Positions 11,806-25,000 of a stretch of 64,000 nt of DNA are shown one piece after another. This DNA is from Pteria penguin (lineage: Eukaryota; Mollusca; Bivalvia; Pterioida; Pteriidae). The notes under the pieces are model-generated. The model was not told the origin of the DNA. It saw nothing but the letters and a program-made list of their open reading frames with translations, and made no database searches. Where the stretch lies: contig CM068580.1 of assembly GCA_035048485.1 (NCBI GenBank), positions 42,273,585 through 42,337,584 on the forward strand, in the 5' to 3' direction. Numbering within the stretch: position 1 is the stretch's first letter; every line of letters starts with the position of its first letter. A program made the translations under genes and the position numbers.

Positions 11806-12825
11806 GTTGGAATACATTGTACCAAATGTTACAAATTTTTTACCAAGATTATGACCTATTTCATGTCCTTGTTCAGGAAGGTAGAATAGTGTATGTAGTA
11901 CTGGGAGAAGCAACCTCTCTTTCTTGATTTGTGTATTTTTTATATCCCAGTCAACAAAGTTCGCAGAGGTACACAGGTGTCACCTTGTCTGCCTGACAAA
12001 CAGAACATTTCTAAATTGTATCTCAATACCTCTGTATCCTAATGATATTTTACTTCACACATTCGATGCCCATAATCAAAGATGGATCCTTATTGGTTTT
12101 AGGGTCTAGGTCACATGACTTTACTGCATTTTTTGGTATTTGTCTTTTTTTCAAAATACATTGATAATAATGATTGTTTTGTAACTGTGTTATGCCACAA
12201 CAAGATTATTTAACTTGATTGGTGATAGTTAATTGTGAGTTAAACCATCAGATTACCATGAGAAAACCAGGTACCTTAAGCAGGTTTATCTCACACACTC
12301 CGATGAGGAATTAAAATAGACTTGACAGTGGTGAATAGAAGTCATTGTCTGGGTACATATAATATAGTTACTCATTCATAATCATAAATGGTGGATATTT
12401 CGTGTATAAGGTCATATTATTGAGCAGTTTAAAATATGACACTTTTATTACTTACCCATACCATATTAACAATTAGTAGTATGAATGATTTGTGTTTTGG
12501 TTTACTAAGACAAATATTTGTGCATTTGATTTATGCAACACTTACTATGTGACTTAAATTATGACCTCTGACCTTTATTGGTAATTTAACTTTGGTTTTG
12601 GTAATTTGTAGACTACTTGAGAAAATGCTGATGTTAATGTCATTATGTTCCTGTCATATTTGACTTATGTAGTCTATTAGAATTTTACACAATTAAACTG
12701 GGTATGAATCAGAAAAAGTATTCCAAAGAACTGAAGAGCATTTCTTTACATTCCAACATACATTATGAAAAGTAGCCATGCTATATGTTCAAGCAAGTTA
12801 TTCCTTGATAATAAAATCTGATTTG
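11806..12825. other. Intergenic, no gene seen
   Basis: AT-rich sequence with no supported exon, RNA gene or repeat family that I recognise. Confidence 0.45.
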
Positions 12826-12972
12826 TGGTTGACTGTTGTCTTACGTCGCTTTCAACAATTTTTCAGTGATATCGTTACATGGAGGCAGGTGGTAACCAAT
12901 CACTTAAACATAGTGGCGCAACCCGGGAATCGAACCAGGATCATTGGTACCACAAGCCATACCAAGCTTACC
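12826..12972 (-). mobile_element. SINE family B, copy 1
   Basis: Read on -, it has a tRNA-like head with a B-box (reverse of 'gggaatcgaacc' at about 12925). The body contains, on +, 'cttacgtcgctttcaacaat' and 'acatggaggcaggtggtaac'. It is the same layout as 14462, 25953, 44869 and 60734. The tRNA head has lost its outer end in this copy. Confidence 0.75.
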
Positions 12973-13042
12973 CCAATTTGATTTGTGAAAAGTTTTTCAT
13001 TGTTTAGAGCAATCCAAGTTGTAGGTTCATAACCTGCTTTAA

Positions 13043-13064
13043 CCCCCCCCCCCCCCCCCCCCCC
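13043..13064. repeat. Poly(C) run of 22
   Basis: An uninterrupted run of 22 C on + (22 G on -). It is a simple repeat and a likely place for polymerase slippage or assembly length error. Confidence 0.9.
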
Positions 13065-14119
13065 AACATCATGAGATAAATAGCAGCAAGTGTTGCGCAA
13101 TATTATCAAACACTAAATTCATGGCCCTTACGAACTTCACATGGACTTTTAAAAGTTTTGATTTTGAACGTGATACTCTGGATCTGAGTTCAGATTTCTT
13201 TGTACAGGTATATGTTTTTGATACGTGAAGTGAAAACATGGCTTGAAGCAGAAACATTTTTAGACAGTATGCTTTACATATTATGAGGCATGAACTGCCC
13301 CAATTCAGAATAATGTTCACAACAATTCTTACTTCATTCCTTTACAGTATGTCATAAGCAATGATGATGGTAACATTTTATCCTATACTATAGAAGTATA
13401 TGTACATTACGGATAAGTATTGATAAACATCATCTCCTTTGTAGTTATACATCAATCCTGCTAGTCATAAATCATCATCATACACTTGATAAAGAGAACG
13501 AGCTTTACGTCACATTTACTCCTGCATTACAGTGTAGTGGTGCAATGCCCTTTACTCAAAAATGCATTTGCGTACACTGTCCTTTGTAGAGCATGCGGTA
13601 GGTCTTTATTGTATTATTAGTATTTACTGTAGTGTATACAATTCATGTTATTAATATTTTGAAGTTTGCATTTTTATATGTATACTGTGCACTGACCCCC
13701 TGCCTTTATTAAAAATTTGAATATACTAAATTTTAAACTAGCTACGCCACTGCAGTAGTACAACATGTATAAATAGGCTTAATTAAAGATCTGGTATGTG
13801 ATCATACAGTGGTCTAAAAATGTGGAGTACATGTATACGGGTAGAAAGTGTTGGTTAAAATTAGGTCTTCAGTGTGTTGACTGAAATGAGGTCTTCAGTG
13901 TGTTGATTGAACAATATTTAAAATATGCAGCTTAAACCAGTCTTTATTCTGCTGGTGATACACGCATCTAGATTTTGATGGTTATGTAGAATATGATAAT
14001 CTCATAAATGTATTGCTAAAAACAAGTTGAGAATGTGTGGAGGGCTTATTTCCTTTCTCATATACTTCATCTGTAATGTTTCAAGATATGGCATAAATTT
14101 AGATCATGCTTTTGTTTCT

Positions 14120-15015
14120 CTATTTATTATGCTCCCGGTGTTGTCGACCAAGGGGGAATATAGTGTTTGGGTTGTCCGTCTGCCAAACATTCCATCCCAA
14201 ATTCAGTAAAGGAGGCTTAACATTGTAAATGTAGGTGATAGGGCTTTATTTATTAAGGGAACACCTTTCTATTTGTACAATAGTATTTGATCTTTTGACT
14301 TTGACCTTGGAGTTTTGAATGCTTAGTGATAGAGCTTTAATATTTCACGTGTGCATATCTTGCGGGAATACCTTTCTGCTAGTTAAAAAATTTTTGACCT
14401 TGTGCTCTGAGTTTGACCTTGATGTAGGAAAAAAAAGTTCAGGCTATTGGTACATGATAGGTTGTTGTTGATTGGTGTTTTACATCGCTTTCAACAATTT
14501 TTAAGTTATATCAGGACATGGAAGCAGAAGGCTACCGACTTCTTAAACATAGTGGCACAATCTGGGAATCGAACCTGGATCTTCGCCCCGCAAGCCAAAC
14601 GCTTAACCACTACATCATGCCTGCCCCCGGTACGTGATAGGACTTTAATAATTTTACATGCATATTCCTTGTAACAAGACCTTTCCCTCTGTACAATAAT
14701 TTTGTACATTTTGACCTTTGCCTTAGTATTCAAAAACTTCAACATTGTTTATAACTGGAATTGTAAGAGATGAGGCTTTCATATTTCACATGTGTATTCC
14801 ATGTTTAAGATCTTTCCGTTGGTACAGCAATTTTGGACCTTGAGAAATTAAACACCACATTTCCCCTACACTTCAAGAACTTCAGCATTGGTTATAACTT
14901 TTGATATGTAAGAGGTAGGGCTTTTATATTTCACATGCATTTTACTTGCGACAAGACCTTTCCATCAGAACAATAATTTTTAACCTAATGACCTTGACCA
15001 TGACTTGCATTTCAA
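14120..15015 (+). repeat. Repeat element with GACCTTGACC units, split by a SINE
   Basis: Starts with 'gctcccggtgttgtcgacc' and continues with degenerate units containing 'tagggctttaatatttcac', 'acaagacctttcc' and 'gaccttgacc'. SINE family B (14462-14628) interrupts it with a clean target-site duplication. No coding content. Confidence 0.6.
14462..14628 (-). mobile_element. SINE family B, copy 2, with target-site duplication
   Basis: Flanked by 'ggtacatgatagg' (14449-14461) and 'ggtacgtgatagg' (14629-14641), a 13-bp duplication with one change. Read on -, the element starts with 'gggggcaggcatgatgtagt' as tRNA-like head and ends with the conserved 'aaaacaccaatcaac'. Confidence 0.85.
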
Positions 15016-15370
15016 AAGTTTTCAAGGTCAGTGACTCTGGCCAAATGCATTGTATGGTTCATAAAAGCCCCCCAAAAAGGTGTGTGCTTGTTTTTTCATG
15101 TAAACCATTTTATGCACCCATCTAACTACATTCAACACAAAGGTCACTTGCACATTTGAATCATTAATGATTAAAGACATTACACTGTTGTTATAATTAG
15201 ATCCAAGCATTACTGCCTGTTGTTCACATAGTACATGTATGGCCATGTCACATCTTTTATTTCCCGATGACTACAAAGTATCAAAAGGCATTATTACCTA
15301 ATTGACTGTATAAATTAATATTACATATTTTATCCTGTTTCACAATAAATCTGCCTTTTTCTATGCAAAT

Positions 15371-15456
15371 GGGTAACAGTCAGGGCAAGAGGGTACCAGT
15401 CAGGGCAAGAGGGTAACAGTAAAACTGTTTCCCGATCACGTGACGAACTGTTACCC
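15371..15456. repeat. Cluster of GGGTAACAGT direct and inverted repeats
   Basis: Two 20-bp direct units at 15371-15390 and 15391-15410 are followed by 'gggtaacagt' with an inverted 'actgtttccc' (15411-15433). A palindromic TCACGTGA lies near 15436-15443, and an inverted 'aactgttaccc' at 15446-15456. The function is unknown. Confidence 0.6.
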
Positions 15457-15459
15457 AAA

Positions 15460-18400
15460 GCGAAAGCGTTTCCATGATAAAGCACTCAAGTGACTTCGCA
15501 AAAGTAAGTCATTTGTTTACTTCCGGCTTCTTAAAAAAAATGTCATAATGCTATACTAATTATTAACCACACAATGAATTAGGTAATAAAACAGTTATTT
15601 CATCCCCAAGTAGCCATTAAATAACTGTATAATGAAACACACATTAAAAGACTGCTTATAACGGTTTATTCCTTCCAAGAGATGTTTCAGACAAATAAAC
15701 ACCACATAAGCAAAATTTACACCGTCTTTTTCTCTTGTTATTATCACATAGTAAAGAGCAAGGTAATCATAGGCATAACACATTGCAACAAAATAACAAA
15801 TGTAACAAGATCACATGATAATTGTACCACATTCCTGGCACACTGTATAATCCTCCCTATCTTGTACATGAACAAGTGATTAAAAAGATTCTACATAATC
15901 AGTGAAACCTAAACCCGTACACAATAAGACTTCTGGTCAGAATTCTAAGATATAAAGGTTACCCAAAAGAAGATAAACTAAATGATATTTTGATTTAAGA
16001 GAGTGAATAAAATACTATAATTCATAAATTCATTTCAAAGTGAAGTTTATTTAAAACCTTAATTCAAGAGCAAGATTTGACTGAAATAAGAATTACTAGT
16101 AAAAATCACTGATTTATTTCTAATTCTACGAACATTTCTTTTGATTGGCAAACTTCATCGATAAATCCTTCAACTTGCTGATCTTTCTCTGACAAGAATT
16201 ATGTGTGTAATAATATCACTTTGTTGCCATGCATCACTTGCATGCTTGGTTCATTACAACATCTGTACACCACAACAGTTTATACAATGCCATTCTTACG
16301 ACTCTTGCTAGACCTCTGATGTGAACAGTGTATTATATCTTCTTTGGTTAAGATTTTAGGTAGCCAGAGACCAATATCACACTTTTAAATCATCTCTGAT
16401 TGTGATTTCTATTTTAGATTTAGTAAGCACTGTCATTTTAAAAATGAAACCTCTAACAAAAAGTGAAAAATAACAAAACTTTAATTACTGTTACATGTAC
16501 CATTTGCACTCAGATGATAGTTTCTGAATGAAGTTTGATCATTTAAAGAACTTGCTATGAAAAGATTTTTTTCAAATACATATCCAACTCTTTCTCTATA
16601 AAGTGTTTACATATAAATGTTCAAATGCCTATTTAATGGGAACACTCTGAGGCACAAATACCACGACAGAAATGTAATCTTTTTAAGTGCATGTATTTTT
16701 TTTAAGAGTAGGGGTTTATCTTATTATTAAAATAATCATTTGGAAAAGTACTTACTTACTTAAGAATCTTACATAGTTGAATTTAAAGTGCTATTAGAAT
16801 GGTGGGGGATCTGGCTATTTCCTAAAATCCTGATTCAATTATTAAAAACTTAATAAAAATTATTGCTCCCTCTGCTTAAGTATTTGTGAGAGATATCTAA
16901 AAATATCCATTTGCCCAATTTTACGGGAAAACCCGAGTAAAATAAAGGCTTCCTGTACAACTTTTAATGTTATTTTACTGTGATGTCACAATACAGACAT
17001 TAACGTCATAATTAAAACCGAAGGAAAAGAAGCATTGGGGTTCAACTTCTGACGTCACATATTACAGAGATTGACGACTAAAAAACTCCACCGAACTGTT
17101 TATGGATTACTGTATTTATCTTGTGATTGGAGTCATGCTGCAGTGCAATTTTTTGTCAGCGACTTGTGTATGTAGATATGCACATTGTTTAAAAGATCTG
17201 GTAACATTCTTATAGCACTTTAAGGAACTAACTAGGTATCTTTCTATAATAATGACAACAATGATAAATGTGGATTATCATCAAAACTACACAGGAAATA
17301 GATCAAGTACAAAAAGAAAACCTTTCAAAGATCAAAGGATGGACATCTTATACAGAGTATACATCTTTACCATTCAGTATAATTATGTCAAAATTACGTC
17401 ACATGGTGAAATAATGTAGAGTAATTTTTTCAGTGTATATTGTGAATATAAAGATCAACACCTCTCATGCAAGTACTACAATATGGAAGTCTTCTGAAAG
17501 GGCTTCTTTACAGCAATATGCATGCAAATTCCAAAATATTCACTCTTTAACATTAAAAATAATTCGGCCAAGTTTGGTATAGACAAACAACCAAACAGAC
17601 TAGAAACAAAAATCCCTGGATCTTTTGATCAAGAACATGGATAATACAAGAATTTCTTATATACAAGACATTCATGTAATTCTTGGAACTTTTTGTGTTT
17701 CATTTTAAGGAATGACATTGCACTTTGAAAATATATACATTCAATAATTTTCTTCATTGCAAAACTAAATAGTGCTTATCAAATCACCCATATCTATGGA
17801 AAATACAATCAAATAATACACTTTGTGATCATTTTAATTCATACATTTACAACCTTGATAAGAAAAATGAGTGCATCTTTCCACCTTTTTTTCAATAATT
17901 TATCTTTCCTGTTAATATACTGTGCTTGCAAAATAAATCTTCATCGAAATCTTGTACATTTATTCATATCACCTGACCAAGGTCAATATGAAGGCAAGTT
18001 TCCACATGTAACAGCTCTAATCAAACATTTACACATAGCACTGTATACCAGAAAAAATATCTCAACTACTCAAAATGCAAATAACTTTCACTTTCCACTC
18101 TCCTACAAATACAACCAGTAATAAATGTAATACGCATCCCCTAATTCATATTTTTTTTCAATCTAGTTGGGCTTTTATTGATTTTTACATTTTTTGTTAT
18201 TTCTATATTCTTTTACAAGTAAGCTTTTAAGCAATAGCAAACGTTAACTTTATTCATTTTACCTTAAAAAAACTAATTTATGGACAGAGAGGTGCAAATT
18301 TTAAATAAATAAGAAAAGACACGAAAAGCATAAAATGAGCATACATGACTAGATATTTCAAGCGAGAGACAATTTCATTACACATACAAGCTGAAGGATC

Positions 18401-19097
18401 ACAATACTCTTTGCAATTCTATAAACACATGCTAGTATACTGTAAATTATACAAAGAAATGTAATATCGTCTAAAGGCAGTGAATGACACAAGGATGAAT
18501 TGACAAGAATATATATCATATATGAGCAATAAGCCGATACATTAACATTTAAAAAGGAGAACCAATCAAAGGCTATGAAATACATAAACACGGAATAATT
18601 ACATAGTATTTTCAGTAAATATTTTCGAAAATTACGAGAAAAAAAACCCCCAACTCATTATCTAAACTCCAACTTTCCAAGGATAAACCCTTACATGGTA
18701 TATTTTTATTTTCAAATGCACAAGCTGATCTAATTGAGAAGCAAAATGGAAGAAAATGTTGTGCTATCACATAATGCCACAAGGCTGAATCAAGATCTCC
18801 TAAACTTGGTATCATGATAGATTAAACAAGGTGTCTCTATACGAGAGAATACAACAACAACAAAATTATGAAAGCCTGCAATGGCCTGGAATGGTCCTTC
18901 CTATGCCCTTGATATCCTGCGAGTCTGTACCACGACTTTTCTAACATGATGTTTGATACTTTCTATGGTGTATAGAAATGGACATGGTGACATTGTACCA
19001 ACACCGTAGAGTGGGAATCCAGAGATAGCACCAACAAAACACATAGCATGAAGCCATTACTAGTAGCACTGTGAGGTGAGTCATGCAGGAATCATAA
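15460..19097 (-). other. Intergenic DNA, probably including the CCDC6 3' UTR
   Basis: Very AT-rich and largely free of the repeat families that fill the rest of the window. It lies directly downstream of the CCDC6 stop codon on -. Several AATAAA hexamers on - occur (for example within 17955-18260). I infer that the first part is a 3' UTR but cannot fix its end. A TGACGTCA near 17052 belongs to a repeat-like stretch at 16975-17065. Confidence 0.4.
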
Positions 19098-22000
19098 TCA
19101 GGTCTTATCATTCCTCTCTGGAAAGCTATTTGGCCTGGCAAATTTTTCTTGGCTTGGGCGTTGTTTCTAAAAACAGAAATTTAGTAACTTATTCAATGAC
19201 TTACATGATGCAAATAACTTATTTGTATTACTTCAAAACTGCTTGTGGTGATCAAGAAAACAATTATGAGAACAATAATGGTTTGTGAAACACTGATGTC
19301 CCTTGATGGCAGACAACAATTTTTAAAGTTTTAGTGAAATCGCTCAAAGGTCAGAATAAAAGATGAGGAATAGTTCTTAGTGTCAATGGAATGGTAATGT
19401 CACGAGGAATATCAATGAGAAACATTAAAACTTTATATTTGCTATTCCAAGTTGAAGCCAAGGTTAAAGTTTTCTAAAAGCAGATCAAAAGTCAAGGTAA
19501 CAAGTTAAAACTTTTGTACCAGTGAAACAGTCTTATCACAAGGAATATACATGAAATATTGAAGTCCAATCTCTTGCAATTCAAAAACAGTCATTGTTAT
19601 CACATTGGAAAAAGACCCAAGGTCAAGATCAAAAGATTATAAGTTTTGGTAACAGTTGAAAGGCCCTATCACATGAAGTAAACAAGTGAAATATTAAATC
19701 CTTATGACTTCAATGCTATTCAGAAATTAAAATTTCTGCCACAAACAAACCTAAAACAAGAAAACCAGTAAACTGATGGATGGAGCAATCAACCTCAACT
19801 GCAGAATTCACTTAAAAGCAGAATTAACACTTTGGTTTGCATAATTCATGTTATTTGGATTGAAGAATAGTATTATTAATACCTGTTTAAAATTTGCTAA
19901 AATATCAGGCTTTTTCATAAAATATTGTTTTAATTCTCAGTGACTCTTTAGCAATGACCTAGAAACACAACAAACTAAATGTCTATGTCTCATGTAACAT
20001 GTTTATGAAGAATGAACAGAAAACCAAATTCTGATAACCAAATTAGAAGATATGTACTTGAACGAACTGATGGACAGATAGATGAGCAGACCGATAGACA
20101 CGACAGCGACTGATTTGGGGGGGAGCATAACTATAGGCCCCAAAATCTTCACTACCGGGGGAATAAAAAAGAGTGGAACATGTCAAGAGAAGTCTTTTTA
20201 TTAGATAAGTCCCATAACGAACTACTTTACCACTTTTAATAAATGAGGGAATGTCAGAAGTATTGTAAACATATACATTATACACATACAATTACCAAGA
20301 GATAATTGTAACTGTAGAGAAAAAAAATATAATTACAGATCATGATATTATCGTAAGTGTTCTGAAGACTTACATGTGGATTGACAACATGTCTATCCAT
20401 ATGACTGTGTACTGGAGGAGAGGTGCCAGACAGGTGGGAAGGTGGATAAAATGGAGATGTCCCAGTTATGTTTCTCCTCATGGGACTGGGTGGGCTAAAA
20501 GCAGGATAATTGAGACCTGAAAGTACAAAATAGGAAAATCATAAAAGGTAAATCATAAAACGTAAATCAAAACAGAGAGGCTTGGAGTACTGATCCCTAA
20601 CTGGGAAATACGTCTGATATTCATTGTTTTAACATTATTAAATAAAAATACCTTGAATTCCAGGTTATGCCCGTACAAAAATGTTTCAATATTAATCTAA
20701 GAATTTAACAGGTAATGAAAGATTTTTACTTGGAAATCCATCTACAACGCTAAATTCTTTTCATGAATACAACAAATTATGAAAATTTACAACATAATGA
20801 AATGTGATGAATCAACCATACAAATTTTTCAATTAGGATTTTAGGAAAATGCAAAATCCCTAATAGCACTTTAAATTAAAATATGTAAGATTCAAAGTAC
20901 TTTTTTTTATAAATCCTTACAGCTTGTGAGGATAAAACTACTTGTTCAATTTTTTAACGTAACTCATTCCATGGTTCATATAAATCAACATATACGCTTA
21001 TGTTTTACAGACTGTAATGTAACATTCCAAGAAGCATACATGTATAACACATGAGGCATAAGCAAAGATAGTTAATTCAGAAGTATGACAGACATATGAA
21101 AGTGTAGTACTTAAACTTTGTGTAGGTATTCATCTGCTTGAATACAAAGGATTGCCTAAAAAGAAGGAATGCCTGAATTTTACCTGGAGAAATAGGTCTT
21201 CCTGTATTTGAAGATGCGTAAGGAATAGGACTTGATACGGTTCTAGGTCGAGCACCACCATGATTAGCATCATGCTGCTTCGTCATCTCGTTAAAATGCC
21301 TAGAATATCAACAGGATAAAGTATGTTAACAATACACAAACAGGAGACAGAATTATTAACAGGACATACTAAATTTTAATTCAAAATTACAAATATTCAC
21401 ATATTTTTTATTCAAAAATCTTTTCTTAAAGACAGGTTTGAAAGTTTTGATATACATCTGGAAATAAAACTGATCTTATAATACAAATATGAAATTTGTA
21501 TTTATACTTTTTCCCCTTAAAAAGCCAGTGTGGCCTAGTGGTATCGCGTCGGACTCCTGATCGGGAGGCCGGGGTTCGAGTCCCGCTCTGGTCATGCCGT
21601 TGTCATGTCTTTCGGAAGAGACAGTAAAAACCGAGGCCCCATGTCTTGGTATGCATGGCACGTTAAAGATCCCTCACTGCTTCGGGTGGGTCCGTTGCAA
21701 AGGTCAAAATTTGTATGCCCCGCATCAGGCAGATGCCGTCACCATATATGTGAAATATTCGTGGTGCGACTTAAAACAAAAATCAATCAATCAATTTCCC
21801 CTTAATCTCAGTATTATTTCAAAGCAAAGAATGAATTCCACGCTCCAGTTATATCATATATCATTTATAATATGTTTTAAAGTTACCTCTCATCATCCAT
21901 CTCCAGACTGGATTCACTTTCAGAAAGATGACGACACAAACTCTCCCTTCGTTCCATCTCCAACTGCAGCTTCCTCTGCAATCTCAAATTTTCTTCTCGA

Positions 22001-25000
22001 ATATGCTTCTCTTCTTGAGCATATTGAGCCATCTTTTCCTCATCTGTGAATAATCATAAAACAGTCATTCACTTCATATAATAACAATTTTGTTTTATGT
22101 ATGAGTTCATGTTTATTCGACGTGAATCTTAAAACAACAAACAGGTGTCACACTTCCCTTGTTAAAATGGTTGCTTGTCTGTTTTTTTCATGTAACATCA
22201 AGTATACATTACTCAATATAGTGTAGGCCTCTGCCTGATGCAATACACAAACTTTCTACTTGTGCAACAGACCTGAACACTGAAAGACCCTTTACATGCC
22301 AATGTCTACCATGATATGGAACCTCAATATTTACTGTCTACCATGATATGGAACCTCAATATTTACTGTCTACCATGATATGGAACCTCAATATTTACTG
22401 TCTCATCCAAAACACCGGTTACTGATGAGTTATTAGCTGAGCTTGAACCTATGAACATCTCAGTCCCAAGCCAAGCTTGTTAATGAATGAGCAATGTAAG
22501 CTCCCAGTATCAAGGTTTTTATTTGACTGATTAATTATTGTTTTATGTTACTCCTTGATTATTTCACGTATATGGTGATAGCATCTGTCTGATGCATTGT
22601 ACAGAAATTTATACCTGTGCAACTGAATGCCCCAATGGGTAGAAAAGAAATAATACACCAAAAATATACAAACATACTACATACTGTTCTTAATTTAAAG
22701 GGTTGGTAGGTTACATAATGTCATCATCAATCATATTTCTGTACACAATGTGCAGAACTTAATAAGTAAGTTCTTCCTCCTATAAAAATGGTAGTGATTG
22801 GTACATTTTCATGGTTTACTGTCTATATAAATTACGTACGTTCTGTCTGTGCTGTGGTCAGCATTGTTTTCAGTTTGACTACTTCACTTCGTAGGTTAGC
22901 AATGTGTTGGGTTAGGTTTTTGGCAGTGTCACCATTGCTGATGTCTCGAGGAGAAGGAGGACCTGTTACAGGCTGGTCCAACTTTTCTTGCAACATTCTA
23001 AACATCATATTCAAAATATAAGACATTGTAATACCCAGAAAAATACAAGCGATTTAATTCTAAAGTAATACCTAAAATATACACCATAATAACTTGCACA
23101 TGTATGTAACGCACATGTTTCAAAATTTCTGATATCAATTCTTACATGCACATTAAACATTGAATAAAAAATATTACCACTTTTTTCTCTATAAGAATAT
23201 CACATCTGTGCAAGAACGTTCATTTAAATGTGAATGCTGAACTTGCAGCAAGTGCTTTGACTATAAGGAAGTTAATGTATAATTATAAGACATATCCAAA
23301 ATCAAAATATATCTGGGAGTGTAGATGTATGACATCTGTTTAACCATACTTCTTCAATTATTGTTGTTAAGAGAACAAAGAACAAGTGATCAATAAAGTA
23401 TATATAAGTATATCTATGTAGAAAACAGTGCATGCATTGTAATGATATTTAGCACTGTCTAATAAGAATGTTACCATGTATACTTCAGAAAACAATATAA
23501 ATGTTGAAATCCTTCAAATGTGCTTTCATCAAGTACAACATGTATCACTACTACATTGTAAATTACTAATTCCATAACTGAGACATTCCTAACGTATTAA
23601 ATGTACCAGCAATATTTGTGTTATATCCTGCTCTTCTCTAAATGAAAGCATGTTTCATATTATTTAGCAGCTGAAATTTTGCTTCAACCACAAACTTACT
23701 CAAAAAGTCAGACAGAGAGACAGACATACAGACATCACCAATCTCAGACAGGAATTGCTTTGCAATCTGAACAAAAAAAATATCATATCCAACTGACCAT
23801 ATTATATTTTTCTAAGAAACCCTAAATAGGAGTATCATTTTTGGGGCCTTGTTTATTAATCTAAACAGTCAAACAAGATGACTTAAGCTTTCTGCTGCTG
23901 ATAATTTATACTCGAAAATTTGCAATCAAAAGTACCAAGGATTAAAGTTATCTCTTCAAGTATGAACCAAATATCAAACCTTTTTTCTGCTTCCAGCTTG
24001 TCCATGCGTTTCCACAGCTTGTTGACTAAAGATTCCTGCTCCTGTTCTAATGCATTTTCCAACTCCACTTTTTCACGTCTCAACTACAAAACAAATACAG
24101 GTTCACCATATTAATAACTGCAAGCCCTACAGTGCTTCATTACAACAACAATGTATAAATTATCAAATACAGAAAAAAGAGAATAAGCAATACTGTAACA
24201 ACACTAACCTGTAACAAAACAAATATCATTATGGATACAAATATGAAGTCTGATAAGGTTATTTTTTTCTTTTTTATTTCACAAGTAAGTACACGTGTGT
24301 ACAATATGCACTATGTTTGTATAATTCAATTACATATTCCTATAGCATAGTCATGTCTAGATGACTTACCTGTTCTAAATTACTCTGTTTGCTAGATGTT
24401 TCCCGTTCTAGTTTTTCTATTTTTCTCATCAGTTTGTTCACTTGATACTCTTGCTCCTTTTCTAATGTTTGCTCTAATTCAACTTTCTCTTGCCGTAACT
24501 GAAACAAATTTCTTATTATGTAAAATAAATCTATGTGCTCATTAATTATTAAAACCAAACTGAAAATCAATGAGATTTACCTTTCACTGTTCAAAACATA
24601 AAGCAAATTTGTCCAATTAAGAACCATTGTCATAAGAAAATTTTGATACATGTATTACTACTTTTGGACCACTCTGATGAAGCATTAAACTAAGACATCA
24701 CACCTCTTACATTTGGTCTTGAACAAGATGTACTTCAGCATATCCACATAACATGTCAGTGACTCAGTATCATGAGACAAGGCTATTCTATAAACCTAAC
24801 CATGACAGACAGATCAATGTAATATTAGACAAGCTTAAATATTTCTCCAGTTTTATAAAAATACATGTAGCATGAACTTGACTGAATTTTTCCTGTTATC
24901 ATTTTTTAAACCATCTCATAAATGTAAACACAATGAGTTGTCCCATCGCTTTCGCGGAATATTTATCGAAGTCAGCCATGCCCTGAGAACCAGAATGTAA

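Noticed and set aside
21594..22049. 151-codon + strand open frame
   Set aside because: It starts in SINE family A and runs through antisense of a CCDC6 exon; the exon on - has splice sites and family similarity.
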